DNA of 64,000 nucleotides from contig NZ_PJCF01000003.1 of NCBI RefSeq assembly GCF_002835935.1, positions 186,001-250,000 on the forward strand, given 5' to 3'. The notes beneath the pieces are model-generated. The model did not search any database. It was not told the origin of the DNA and saw nothing but the letters and a program-made list of their open reading frames with translations. Position numbers and translations under genes: made by a program. This DNA comes from Paraglaciecola sp. MB-3u-78 (GTDB lineage Bacteria; Pseudomonadota; Gammaproteobacteria; Enterobacterales; Alteromonadaceae). Below are positions 27,382 to 36,301 of the stretch, piece after piece. Within the stretch, counting starts at the first letter, position 1, and the number at the start of each line of letters is the position of its first letter.

Positions 27382-28833
27382 CTAACCACGACCACCATTG
27401 ATGATTTCAGGCTCTTCTTGAGTACCTGGTCTGGTGTCTGATAACCGGAAACCATTTGCTAGATTACCATCATGACAATCGAGGCCTTGCTTAATGCAAT
27501 TATCAAGCAGCATTTGCATCAACTCGGGTTGCCAACCATTCATCCAATCAGCATGTAAAGACATTCCGCCAGAATTAGTATCAGTGGCTTCATAAATATC
27601 AGAAGCGAGTTTCCAATTATCTGATTTCTGAGTATCAGGGTGGGAAACACCCCCGGTTACCGCATAACCAAAATGATAACTTAGCCTTACGAGTGATATG
27701 GGGTGAGTATCGGGACAAACTATTTGACCACCGCCTTTGATAGGGTATGCCAAATGGCTTTGGTGATTATCTGAATCTAAGTTGACGCCATCCCAGCAGT
27801 TGGGGAAAAGCAGATCCGCACGCACTATATCGCCTTCGTCACAGCTAGGAATACCAGTTGTATACTGTACTTCGTCATCATCATTGGCAGCACGCCAACT
27901 GTTACAATGCCAGCGAACTATCGATGTGTCCTGCTCTTGTCCTGGTTGACCCATTCCACTGCCTACTATTATTCGCATGCCAAGTGGGATTGGCTCAATA
28001 GCAGCTAGATCAGTTGTTGCAGCAGAATAGTAAAAAAGTTCATGAGACTCATCCGGATCGCCTGTTATCCCTGATACCGCCACCCACGCTGGGTCGCCGT
28101 TGGTATCTAGGAGTCGCTCTCCCAAATTGTCATATGAAGGCGCTAATAATGCGGGTGCCCAATAGCCGGACCTGTTGAGTACGTTTCCTTGACAAGTCCC
28201 TTCACCGCTTGTAAACAAGCTTTCATCCGTGGTGTTATGGTCGACGAGAGTATTTCCATAAAATCGATGTAAATGAGCTGCACCTTCTGCACCAGGGTAA
28301 ACGATAGGGTCGTTGTAGCTTGAATGAGAGAAGTCACATTTTACTCTGAATATTCCGAGCCAACCTTCTGAGACTGCTGGATAATCACTTTCGGTTAATA
28401 ATTCAGGATGATGTGGCTGATTACCAATTGACTCCGTCACGCTGACTGTATTCCATGTGTAAACATTTTCATCACCCTGTGCTCCAGTTGCATCGGCCGC
28501 TTTAACTGCAAATGTATGTTCACCAACCGCCAATGGCATGTAAATCATCGGGCTGTCGCAAGCAATAAAGGCATCTCCGTTCATACTACAAAGATAACTA
28601 GCCGCATCATCGGCATTAAATTCAAATTCAGCGTAGGCATCATAACTTTCAGAGGGCGGCATTTTGCTTAAGTTTATATTCAGCGCACTGGCTGGAGGCG
28701 TCGGAGGGGCTTGTGCAATAACGACTTCCTCCACTGGGAATTCTGATTCTGATCCCCCTCCACAGTTAAACAATACAATTGTCGAGGCGCTTAGTAGTAC
28801 CACTTTTACGGTTTTGTTTCGTAAAAAACTCAT
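27382..28833 (-). CDS. DUF1996-domain lipoprotein
   Basis: The start at 28833 gives MSFLRNKTVKVVLL, a lipoprotein signal with lipobox LFNC, followed by a glycine/proline linker. Residues about 50-115 look like a beta-sandwich (ADDAASYLCSMNGDAFIACD). The main part carries DUF1996 text such as GWLGIFRVKCDFSHSSYNDP, then AAHLHRFYGNT and LLFPNCWDGVNLDSDNHQSH. DUF1996 is widespread in fungi and bacteria with no confirmed activity. AAGGA lies ten bases before this ATG. It sits between the attachment-like repeats at 26.9 and 33.2 kb. Confidence 0.85.
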   Translation of the reverse strand: MSFLRNKTVKVVLLSASTIVLFNCGGGSESEFPVEEVVIAQAPPTPPASALNINLSKMPPSESYDAYAEFEFNADDAASYLCSMNGDAFIACDSPMIYMPLAVGEHTFAVKAADATGAQGDENVYTWNTVSVTESIGNQPHHPELLTESDYPAVSEGWLGIFRVKCDFSHSSYNDPIVYPGAEGAAHLHRFYGNTLVDHNTTDESLFTSGEGTCQGNVLNRSGYWAPALLAPSYDNLGERLLDTNGDPAWVAVSGITGDPDESHELFYYSAATTDLAAIEPIPLGMRIIVGSGMGQPGQEQDTSIVRWHCNSWRAANDDDEVQYTTGIPSCDEGDIVRADLLFPNCWDGVNLDSDNHQSHLAYPIKGGGQIVCPDTHPISLVRLSYHFGYAVTGGVSHPDTQKSDNWKLASDIYEATDTNSGGMSLHADWMNGWQPELMQMLLDNCIKQGLDCHDGNLANGFRLSDTRPGTQEEPEIINGGRG

Positions 28834-29099
28834 GAGCAGGTGTTCCTTAAAATAATATATAAAGAGAATATCCATAATATAATCTTGAACGCAAAGTAAC
28901 GTATAGACTTTGTAAATTTTGTGTAAATATATTTGCTTAACTTCTTGTGATTCACATGAGGTGAGAATAGCGCTAAACCATCTAAAGTTGGATCGTTTCG
29001 AGTATACTAGCGTATGTTTGATTATTATTAGATTAGTCATTTATATAAGTGACTATAATGTCGGATCATCTGTAATAAGCATTCGAAAGAAAAGGTCCG
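28834..29099. other. Upstream region of the DUF1996 gene
   Basis: The stretch is AT-rich and contains no other gene I can support. It probably holds the promoter of the lipoprotein gene, but I could not fix -35 and -10 boxes. Confidence 0.3.
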
Positions 29100-29908
29100 C
29101 TTCTCGCTCAGGCTGTGTGAAAACCCTATCCTTGATACAAATTTAGTCTTGTGCGTTTTTGACTCAAATTCAAAATAGTTAGACGTGCTATTTAGGTTGA
29201 GAGCAATCTAAAAAATGATGTTGGTTTTTTAGTCGTGTTTCTAAAATTGATGATAAATAGGCGTGATGGCTGGGTTTTAAAGGGGAATTTGCAGCTAACT
29301 AGCCACTATTCCTGCATGGCGGCTAGTAGTGTGGGTATGCCGACTATCGACATCATTCGTTTGAGATTGTAGGCCAGCACGTGAAGACTCATTTCGGTAC
29401 TGACATTCTTCTTACGTTTCATTAAGAAGTGAGACGTCCCCATCCACATTTTGATAGTACCAAACGGGTGCTCGACAGTCTGCTTTCTGATGACGGTGGT
29501 TTCAGGCGCTGCATCTAATCGCGCTTTCATCGCGTCAATATCGGCTTCATGTATCCAACGCCGCATTTTCCTTGGCTCGGTTTTTGATTGAGTACATTGA
29601 GCACGAATTTTACAATCCCTGCATGCGATATGATTGACATACACCTTCTGCTCTAAGCCACTCTCAACCACGTTTCGTCTATGTGGTAGCGTATCGCCTG
29701 CTGGGCAAATATAGATATCTTTATCCTTGTCATACTTGAACAATGATTTATTGAATATGCCTTTCTTCTTTGAGCCAGAGGTATCGGTGTGAGGCACTAA
29801 AGCAGTCGCGCCTAAATCTCGCGCGGCTTTGATATCATTGCGGCTGAAGTAACCTTTGTCTGCAATAACGGTAATACTTAATAAGCTAATACTTAATAAG
29901 CCACCCAT
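29100..29908 (-). mobile_element. IS1182-family element, truncated
   Basis: The segment contains the C-terminal half of an IS1182 transposase. GGCTGTGTGAAAAC at about 29108-29121 resembles the terminal sequence of IS1182-type elements. The other end is lost at 29890-29910, where the Y1 transposase element begins. Confidence 0.6.
29306..29908 (-). pseudogene. IS1182 transposase, C-terminal half
   Basis: About 190 residues are left, from VIADKGYFSRNDIKAARD to the end, with the cysteine cluster CRDCKIRAQC and the terminal EHPFGTIKMWMG motif that contains the last catalytic glutamate region. The N-terminal half with the other DDE residues is missing, so the protein should be inactive. The first ten residues come from the neighbouring element. 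Confidence 0.85.
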
Positions 29909-29914
29909 AATTTA

Positions 29915-31203
29915 CTTAATAAGCCACCCATAATAAAATTAAATAAAAAGTACATATTTCTTACTTAATTTTGGACTTGAAATATTAGATGGGTAAAGTC
30001 AGCAGGAAGACTTTGGCTATGTTGGCTGTATTTTGGGTAGTTAGAGTGAAACACTGATTTTTATGCATATTTTGTCCTCTTCAATTTAAAAAGTACAAAA
30101 CAGGGTAAATGTTTGTTGGGTATCCCTACGATAGCAGTCGTTTGGCCTGCCTCATCCCACCTATTCGTTTTCTGTGGGTATGGGTTTTGAAGTTTTTCAT
30201 CATCTGCTCTGCGCCCGCGGCATAACAAAAGTGTTGTTCGAATTCAGTTGTCAGGGTTATCCATTGCTCTTCTGATAAACCTAATCGGCTCAGAATGGGG
30301 TTTTGTGCTGAGTCGATAGCACCTGCTTTATCTGCTCGGATAATTCGGCCTGTGGTGTCAACCAGTTCACAGTAATCTTGTAGCGAAAATGCAATGCCTT
30401 GGGGCATATCTTGTCTGGGGTTGCCGACAAAGGGTAGTAACTTATAAGGTTGGCGTTTGTGCTGTTGTATTGCCTCAGTTCGTTTTTGAATACTGGTGTG
30501 CTGTGAGGTTTCAGGGGTTTTCGCCATTTTAGCTCTAATTGGATTTAAGTCGACATACGCCATACAGGATAAGACTGCAGCATCATCTAACAACGCTTGG
30601 GATTTAAAGCGGCCTTCCCAGAATCTGCCTGTGCAGCCGTCTTCTTTATTGGCCTGCCTGGCAATAGGCTCACTTAAACTGGCCATCAACCAACTGATGT
30701 CATACAAACGCTGGCGGTATATAGCGATAGTATCTTTAAGGCTTAGCCATTCATTATCGCTTAATAACTCATTACGCATGAATTTCTGGCTCAGTAACGT
30801 ACCTCTATGTAACCGATGCCAGCGGCCTACCACTTGTTTATCTGACCAAGACATGGCTTTATCTTTATCTACACACAGCACCAGATGCACATGATTGCTC
30901 ATCACTGCATAAGCACAGATACCAATGGCAAATACTGACGATAACCACAATACCTTATCTTCTACCCAGGTCCGTCTGTGCTCGTAACTCGTACCAGAGT
31001 ATTCGTCAATACCGCATAAAAAGGCACGTCTAACGCACCGTGATACGCAATGGTAATAGGGGGTGTCGATGAGGCTGACCTGAGATGAACGAGGCTTGGG
31101 CATAAGTGACTCCTTTCAATTTGTGCTACTTCAATTGGTGTTATCAAAGCTTAGTGCAGTACAAAAAACAGTCAAATTATTATGGGTGGCCTATTAAAGT
31201 TCA
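29915..31203. mobile_element. Y1/REP-type transposase element bounded by inverted motifs
   Basis: The element contains one transposase gene. Its left edge carries AAGCCACCCATAAT (twice, within 29899-29936) and its right edge the inverse ATTATGGGTGGCCTATTAAAG (about 31178-31200, with another copy to 31224). The same motif occurs alone at 20038-20060 and 31471-31496. Such motifs at the ends resemble REP sequences handled by RAYT transposases. Confidence 0.55.
30126..31103 (-). CDS. REP-associated/IS200-like (Y1) transposase
   Basis: The 325-residue protein begins with the conserved TPYYHCVSRCVRRAF and has the HUH metal motif in SNHVHLVL (near residue 72), followed by a helical region with candidate catalytic tyrosines (IAYRQRLYDISWLM area) and ACTGRFWEGRFKSQ-type text characteristic of this group. 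It is longer than classical 150-residue IS200 enzymes, as expected for the REP-associated branch. The gene looks complete, so the element may still be active. Confidence 0.88.
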   Translation of the reverse strand: MPKPRSSQVSLIDTPYYHCVSRCVRRAFLCGIDEYSGTSYEHRRTWVEDKVLWLSSVFAIGICAYAVMSNHVHLVLCVDKDKAMSWSDKQVVGRWHRLHRGTLLSQKFMRNELLSDNEWLSLKDTIAIYRQRLYDISWLMASLSEPIARQANKEDGCTGRFWEGRFKSQALLDDAAVLSCMAYVDLNPIRAKMAKTPETSQHTSIQKRTEAIQQHKRQPYKLLPFVGNPRQDMPQGIAFSLQDYCELVDTTGRIIRADKAGAIDSAQNPILSRLGLSEEQWITLTTEFEQHFCYAAGAEQMMKNFKTHTHRKRIGGMRQAKRLLS

Positions 31204-31496
31204 ATGGGTGGCCTATTAAAGTTCATTCTGACGATAACCACAATACCTTATCTTCTACCCAGGTCCGTCTGTGCTCGTAACTCGTACCAGAGTATTCGTC
31301 AATACCGCATAAAAAGGCACGTCTAACGCACCGTGATACGCAATGGTAATAGGGGGTGTCGATGAGGCTGACCTGAGATGAACGAGGCTTGGGCATAAGT
31401 GACTCCTTTCAATTTGTGCTACTTCAATTGGTGTTATCAAAGCTTAGTGCAGTACAAAAAACAGTCAAATTATTATGGGTGGCCTATTAAAGTTCA
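30935..31496. repeat. 269-base tandem duplication of the transposase 5' end
   Basis: 30935-31203 is repeated at 31228-31496 with an offset of 293 bases and no difference that I can see. Each copy holds the first 55 or so codons of the transposase, its upstream region and the right-end ATTATGGGTGGCC motif. The second copy is a partial element cut at the 5' part of the gene. Confidence 0.93.
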
Positions 31497-31516
31497 TTAA
31501 AGTTCCCTATTAAAGT

Positions 31517-32449
31517 TCATTTACTGATAGTTGTTGCTGCCTTATAAACAACCGAACCGATTTGAAAGTGCATTAATTTTTCTAAACCATCTTGGCGTTT
31601 AGGTGTTGCTGTAAAACCATGGATATATTTAGCATCCACAGCTTTCTTCTGCTGGCTTTTAAGTTTACCAGTGAACTTGATTTTTTCTAATTGGCTACCT
31701 GCAAATCGTTTGTCACTGTATTCTGGCGCTATTTCAATATAAGTATTTAACTGATTCAAAGTTGATTGAAGTTGTGATTTAGTTACCTTTCGAGTAGCTG
31801 CCAATATTGACCACTTATCATTATAAGGAATGCCTTCATTGTTAATGAAAATACTATTGTTATTTTTTCTTGGCTCTAGCTGCAGCGGTAATGCAATGAG
31901 GTTACCAAAGCCCCCCTCTGGCATAATATCTTGGTTAGGAAATAGTCTATTGAAGCAATAAAATGATAGTAACGGATAGCGTTCCATTGTTTTACGAAGT
32001 AAACCATTACCTAATCGCCGAGCATCACTAGCAGCTTCAGCTTGTGAGAAAAAGATCCATATATGGCCACCGTTGCCACTTATTGAACGTTCTAATAGAT
32101 AGGGAATATTTAACGATTCGCAAGTCGTTGCAAATGCAGATGTAGCCTCAAACCAGTCCTCTTTATCAAAATCGGCTGCAAGTAAATACGTTGAATTATC
32201 AGTTAATAGAGGGTAGATGCCGATGGTTTTAAACCCTTTCAAATGTCCATAAACGGCTTGGTGATCTGGTACTTTAAAGTTCTGATTTTTACATTCAGTA
32301 CAGCCGATTTTTGGTTTGTTGCAAATTTTTGGTTGACATTCATTCCAGCAAGCAGGTGAATAGCCACTCCTACCATTTTTTGATTCCCATCTAAACGGGT
32401 AAACATCGTTACGGCCTTTAAAATATGAAAGAAAAAGATCAATTTTTTT
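31517..32449 (-). pseudogene. TOTE-type primase with helicase remnant, copy B
   Basis: This is the same 311-codon open frame as copy A (25605-26558), with the identical in-frame loss of helicase motifs I and II between KAVDA and AKYIHG. It ends at TTISK, where it joins REP-like sequence. The natural N-terminus is fused to the ParE toxin 3' end, leaving no start codon. Two copies with the same deletion mean that the deletion came before the duplication. Confidence 0.7.
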
Positions 32450-32699
32450 CTACAGGAAAGCTTCTAGCACCATTATAAACATCACTTCTTTCCTTACCGA
32501 AGTCAGGGTATTGAGCTAGTTTGAATAAGGCTGAGTCTATGGTTTGAGCATATACTTCTGCCTGTGTGCTCCCCCAAGATGCAATTATTGTTGAAATTAT
32601 TTTGAATAAATCCTCTTCAGCTAAAGGAGATAACCTATAGTTCGACATTGACGCCATTACTTGTAGACTTTCCATCTACTGCGCTGGAGGCTTGTTCAA
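31522..32699. repeat. 1.18-kb direct repeat, copy B
   Basis: Partner of 25631-26807, same orientation, offset 5891-5892 bases. Beyond 32699 copy B continues into an intact antitoxin gene, while copy A switches to groEL-end-like sequence. Confidence 0.93.
32439..32648 (-). pseudogene. ParE toxin, C-terminally truncated (copy B)
   Basis: The start at 32648 gives MSNYRLSPLAEEDLFKIIST, a ParE N-terminus, and the frame runs to NGARSFPVEKN-stop. The family continues with a further 25-30 residues after SFPV, so the last strands are lost. The toxin end overlaps the 5' edge of the TOTE fragment. It overlaps the antitoxin stop by about 14 bases, a normal operon arrangement. It is probably inactive. 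Confidence 0.75.
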
Positions 32700-32922
32700 A
32701 TATATCCATCACACTGTACTTTGATGATTCGCCAGCAGCTAGCTGTTCAAATCCTTTAGCGACTTCTTCTCTTAATATTTCAAGTTGCTTGTCTTTGGCA
32801 TCATCTTTTTCAAATAACATTCTTAATCCATCACGGATCACTTCACTTGCTGAGGTATATAAGCCATCAGATACCTTTTCGGTAATTCTTCGTTCAAATT
32901 CTTTACCTAAAGAAATATTCAT
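32635..32922 (-). CDS. ParD-type antitoxin
   Basis: The protein of about 95 residues starts MNISLGKEFERRITEKV and continues SASEVIRDGLRMLFEK, the ribbon-helix-helix of ParD. The C-terminal part (FEQLAAGESSKYSVMDIFEQ) would bind ParE. Its toxin is truncated, so it now looks like an orphan. A GCGCATAATTC...TATGAGCATGATATGCGC region upstream (32945-32985) contains imperfect dyads that may be its operator. Confidence 0.85.
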   Translation of the reverse strand: MNISLGKEFERRITEKVSDGLYTSASEVIRDGLRMLFEKDDAKDKQLEILREEVAKGFEQLAAGESSKYSVMDIFEQASSAVDGKSTSNGVNVEL

Positions 32923-33060
32923 AATTAACACTCCAATCATCTCGTTCTCATATTATGAGCATGATATGCGCATAATTCAAGTTTGGTTGAAAGGTTAAAA
33001 CCAAAGCTAGCATCAACTCATTTATACAAAATACAGTAAAAAATAAATTAAGCATGGAGC

Positions 33061-33345
33061 TCAAAGCAAATTAATACCCCTGCTTATCCCCTGAAGTTGC
33101 AGTTATATGCAACCGAATGCAAGCCCCTAAAAATGAAAAAAGCCCGAAAACTTTGGTTTTCGGGCTTTTTTGCAACACTATGCAATACAGTGCAATAGGT
33201 TTGGGCGCTACATCATGCCCCCCATTAACGCCTATATCATTTATAGTAATAACAAAATAAAAAAGTTGAGAATCGGTACCCCGCTTTACACTCCCCTGAA
33301 TCGTGCAACCCTATGCAATGTTATGCAACCTCTTAATAGGTAGCC
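33061..33345. repeat. groEL 3'-end-like repeat with hairpin and arms, copy B
   Basis: Order on the plus strand: an arm with TACCCC, TATGCAACC and ATGCAA (33075-33115); a strong hairpin AGCCCGAAAA-CTTTG-GTTTTCGGGCT (33141-33166) with a T run; TGCAA repeats; the groEL-end block TACATCATGCC-C-CCCA (33209-33224, one mismatch, MGGMM-stop on the minus strand); and a second arm (33245-33340) like that after copy A. The extra arm before the hairpin suggests a further collapsed element. Confidence 0.7.
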
Positions 33346-33437
33346 AAATTAACTAGGCCAATTCACTTCCCACTCAAAGTTTAGGGAGAATAAATTATAC
33401 CCCTATACTATACAACAGGAGTTGATTTTGCTCTAGT

Positions 33438-33785
33438 TTAAGGTTTTCCTATTCGAAAATAACGTTTGAGAACTGTCGAGAGTTGGTTTTGTTTTTTACG
33501 TACAATGTGTTTTACACTAGCGTCTGGCACAAATAACATTGAATGCCCCTTATGATGTAGGCGTTTTAAAAACTCAGTTTCTGAGCCCGCCACATAATTT
33601 GTTGTTCCATTAGGTCTGATGTCTGGTGAAAATATGAAATCGTCAAAAATTTCACTTTTCACCATCAAGTTTGGTCCTTTTATTTTTTTCCAATCAATCA
33701 CGTCTGCTAGCAAACCTATTGGTGTACCGGCATAGGCTCTTCCTTCTACTGCTAATTGAATTAGCCATTTGGGAGGTGGGCTCAA
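33438..33785 (-). pseudogene. Glycosyltransferase family 2 fragment
   Basis: About 110 residues remain from the second half of a GT-A glycosyltransferase: KGPNLMVKSEIFDDFIFSPD, then GSETEFLKRLHHKGHSMLFV with the acidic ET-E base motif, and a C-terminal VKHIVRKKQNQLSTVLKRYF. The nucleotide-binding half is missing. It lies just inside the attachment-like repeat at 33.2 kb. Confidence 0.7.
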
Positions 33786-33889
33786 CCAGTGATGCCTTAC
33801 TATTTTGCTATTTTTAAATCATAGTGACTTATATGATTTGTGTATACCATGCTGTTCTTAGAAGGCGCGATTAATGAAAGCCCATGGTG

Positions 33890-34330
33890 TGGTCACACCT
33901 TTACCCGAATAAAAGCGCCTTCTCATGATGACATGGTAGAGCTAGTGAATACCATCAGCCAATGCAGACGAGCCTGACAAATTAGAACGCCTGTGCCGTT
34001 ACATCAGTCGCACAGCCATCAGCGAACTAGCAGGTAATCTGCCTTATCATGCGAGGAGCATGAGTTGGCTAGCAAGGACTGCGCAAAGACCGGTAACCGG
34101 CTAGTAAGAACGTGTCTTCAACATAGATATTACCGAACGTGAGAAATGCCAAAGGCACAACGTGACGATAATTGCCTGCATCACAGACAGGTTACCTGCT
34201 AGCCCACCGTGATCAAGAAAATACTCGCACACTTAGAAAAAAGTACCCAGTATCAGCGCAAGAAAATCTATTACCGCTTCTGCGAGCCGGTGACCGGGGC
34301 GACCGCCCCCTTAATCAAATTTAGACTTAT
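33890..34330 (+). mobile_element. IS91-family transposase remnant
   Basis: Pieces of an IS91 (Y2) transposase appear in changing frames: HTFTRIKAPSHDDMVELVN, then DKLERLCRYISRTAISELA, then VIKKILAHLEKSTQYQ. Each matches the order in IS91 transposases, but stops and frameshifts separate them. I saw no terminal sequence. Confidence 0.5.
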
Positions 34331-35209
34331 TCAAGTTGGGTAGATCCCCGAGTGTAATCGTTCCGCAATAGTTTGCGCCCATTTTGCGGCTACGGGATCA
34401 CCCTTGACGTTTCCCGCGCTCGGGGTTCGATTGACGTCAAACACAACAACTTGGCCGTCACGGATAACATAGTCGATTTTGCCGAAATCAGCCTTCAGCT
34501 CTTTTCGGTAGGCTTGTAACTGAACTGGTATCTCTTGCTCTTCCCAATAGTCGATAAGGTGATCATCTGAATCCACGGCGTGAATAGGAACACTGGTTGA
34601 GTGGATTTCATTATACTCCTTCTCACCTAAGAAGTAATAACGCCTCTGGTAATATGCTTCACCGTGTTTTTCTGGGAGAAATTTTTCGACGATCAACTCA
34701 TCATTTTTAAATACTGAACGAGGAACTTTCCTCTTCTGCGAATAAATAAGGTAGTCACTCGGTGTTTGAATCACCCCAGGATCCTTAAGTTTGTAGCGCT
34801 TTTTCATCCTTTGCAGCCAACTGAGCGGCTTTGCCTCAGGTCTCGTTCCCAATTTCACCTCCGGCGTTCCGCCGCAGTTGAGATCGGTCTTTATAATCAC
34901 AGGTCCACGGTATGCATCACCTCTCTCTACTAGGTTTCGGCTGATAGCCCGCTTGCGGATATCTGTTAGTCCTAAATTTACCACTCTGGGATATTGCCTA
35001 GCGAAGGTTAGGTATTCCTCCGGCGTTTCAGAGAGATCCACATGTATGACTAATATATCTGCAGGTATGTACTCTTCACAACCGAATAAGAAATTAACTA
35101 TATGCCCCTCCTTCTCCCAGTATTTAGCGAATTGGGCCATGATGGACATCTTTGCCCGAAACTCGGTATGGAGGTGGTGGTGTAGAATATTTATAGTCAA
35201 ATATTTCAT
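34331..35209 (-). CDS. ATP-grasp ligase of unknown substrate
   Basis: The 292-residue protein fits a short ATP-grasp fold. GPVIIKTDLNCGG (about residues 112-124) suits the ATP-binding strand with its lysine, LIVEKFLPEKHGEAYYQRR the central region, and VVFDVNRTPS (about 260-270) the Mg-binding D-x-N motif. ATP-grasp enzymes join a carboxylate to an amine or thiol using ATP; the substrates here are unknown. GAGGAG precedes the ATG. It lies 25 bases after the SET-domain gene, so the two form an operon. No precursor peptide gene is evident. Confidence 0.75.
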   Translation of the reverse strand: MKYLTINILHHHLHTEFRAKMSIMAQFAKYWEKEGHIVNFLFGCEEYIPADILVIHVDLSETPEEYLTFARQYPRVVNLGLTDIRKRAISRNLVERGDAYRGPVIIKTDLNCGGTPEVKLGTRPEAKPLSWLQRMKKRYKLKDPGVIQTPSDYLIYSQKRKVPRSVFKNDELIVEKFLPEKHGEAYYQRRYYFLGEKEYNEIHSTSVPIHAVDSDDHLIDYWEEQEIPVQLQAYRKELKADFGKIDYVIRDGQVVVFDVNRTPSAGNVKGDPVAAKWAQTIAERLHSGIYPT

Positions 35210-35234
35210 CCTAACTCCTCATTTAAATATTCAC

Positions 35235-35810
35235 TCAAACAGGTAACTGCTCAGCTACTGAAGTATAAGAAAGATTACCTCTGAGGTAATCTTTAAGTTT
35301 TTCAGCAACAAGTGGCGACACAAGAAAATCGAGAGGTTGCACTACTTTTTCATAATAAGCTAGTGCGCTCTTTATACTACAATCAATACTCTCCAGCGGG
35401 AGTTCGTTCATCGGTGAACGCGGACATTGTGAATTATCACAGAAGAATTGGAATGTGTTATGCTTCGAAAACAACCGATAATTAGTAGTCAGTTCCTCGT
35501 CAGCTTGCACGTCTCGCACTGCAATTTCAAATTCATATCCAGTAGAAAGTGAATTGGGCTGACAGCAATGGTTAATATACTTCGCATTGTCCCAAGAGAG
35601 CACCATATTCCCACAGGGTGGCTCGAAGGCGAATTTATGAATACTATCTATAAGTACCTGAGGAAGCTTCGAGAGTTCATCTGGAGAAATAACAATATCG
35701 AGTAGGTCCTGGCAGTAGGTGACGGTCCCTTTAGGGATGAACTCTGTGGCGAAAAGACCGTAGCCTTTTTCGTCTGAAATCCACTTCGTTTGTAGGCTAG
35801 GTAGTACCAT
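35235..35810 (-). CDS. SET-domain methyltransferase
   Basis: The 191-residue protein has the SET start GYGLFATEFIPKGTV, the cofactor-binding YINHCCQPNS (the NH[SC]C-type motif) and ADEELTTNYRLF, the ELT-Y motif. A post-SET-like cysteine pair occurs in FFCDNSQC. SET proteins move methyl groups from S-adenosylmethionine to lysine side chains. The C-terminal 50 residues are helical. A promoter TTGAAT-N17-TATTCT fits upstream. It is the first gene of a pair with an ATP-grasp ligase, within the element nearest groEL. The target is unknown. Confidence 0.85.
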   Translation of the reverse strand: MVLPSLQTKWISDEKGYGLFATEFIPKGTVTYCQDLLDIVISPDELSKLPQVLIDSIHKFAFEPPCGNMVLSWDNAKYINHCCQPNSLSTGYEFEIAVRDVQADEELTTNYRLFSKHNTFQFFCDNSQCPRSPMNELPLESIDCSIKSALAYYEKVVQPLDFLVSPLVAEKLKDYLRGNLSYTSVAEQLPV

Positions 35811-36301
35811 AATTTAGAATTTAGTGATCTGATGAGTATAAATAGAATAAACGACATCCCTGATCTATTCAACTGGTGTCGATTTTGCCGGGTTTAAGGT
35901 TAACGAACTGAATGTGGGTTTAGGTTCTAGCTGAACAAGCAAAAGCGCTGGCACTCGACACTTTAAGGCTCACCTTATCCCACGACAACATAAAGCATCA
36001 AATACAACTTTATAAAATTTTAGCCGAGTTAGAAATTGAGCAAACTAATGGCGAGTAAGCCATTGATAGACTTCCTGAACTCGACGAAGCGGGTATGCAA
36101 ATAGATATCCTCAGGCTCGACGAACATTCTCATTGTGCTAGCTCTTTTATCAAAGCTGCGACCCAACTGGGGTTTGTGGATTGATAGCAGTTGACTTCTA
36201 CACCTCGATATCGGAGGCTAATATTAGAAGCAAACAGGGTAGATTTTTGTTTTTCTTTCTGTACTTTTACAAGCTTACTTTTCGTGGGCACGAGCGGCGT
36301 G
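35811..36301. other. Promoter of the SET operon and decayed sequence
   Basis: On the minus strand TTGAAT-N17-TATTCT lies about 35 bases upstream of the SET gene. From 35930 rightward, broken pieces such as LRLTLSHDNIKHQIQLYKIL and DEAGMQIDILRLDEHSHCAS are in one frame with stops between them. I do not recognise the source. Confidence 0.35.

Noticed and set aside
30962-31440. Two identical 61-codon open frames (30962-31147 and 31255-31440)
   Set aside because: They are out-of-frame readings of the transposase 5' end and of its tandem copy.
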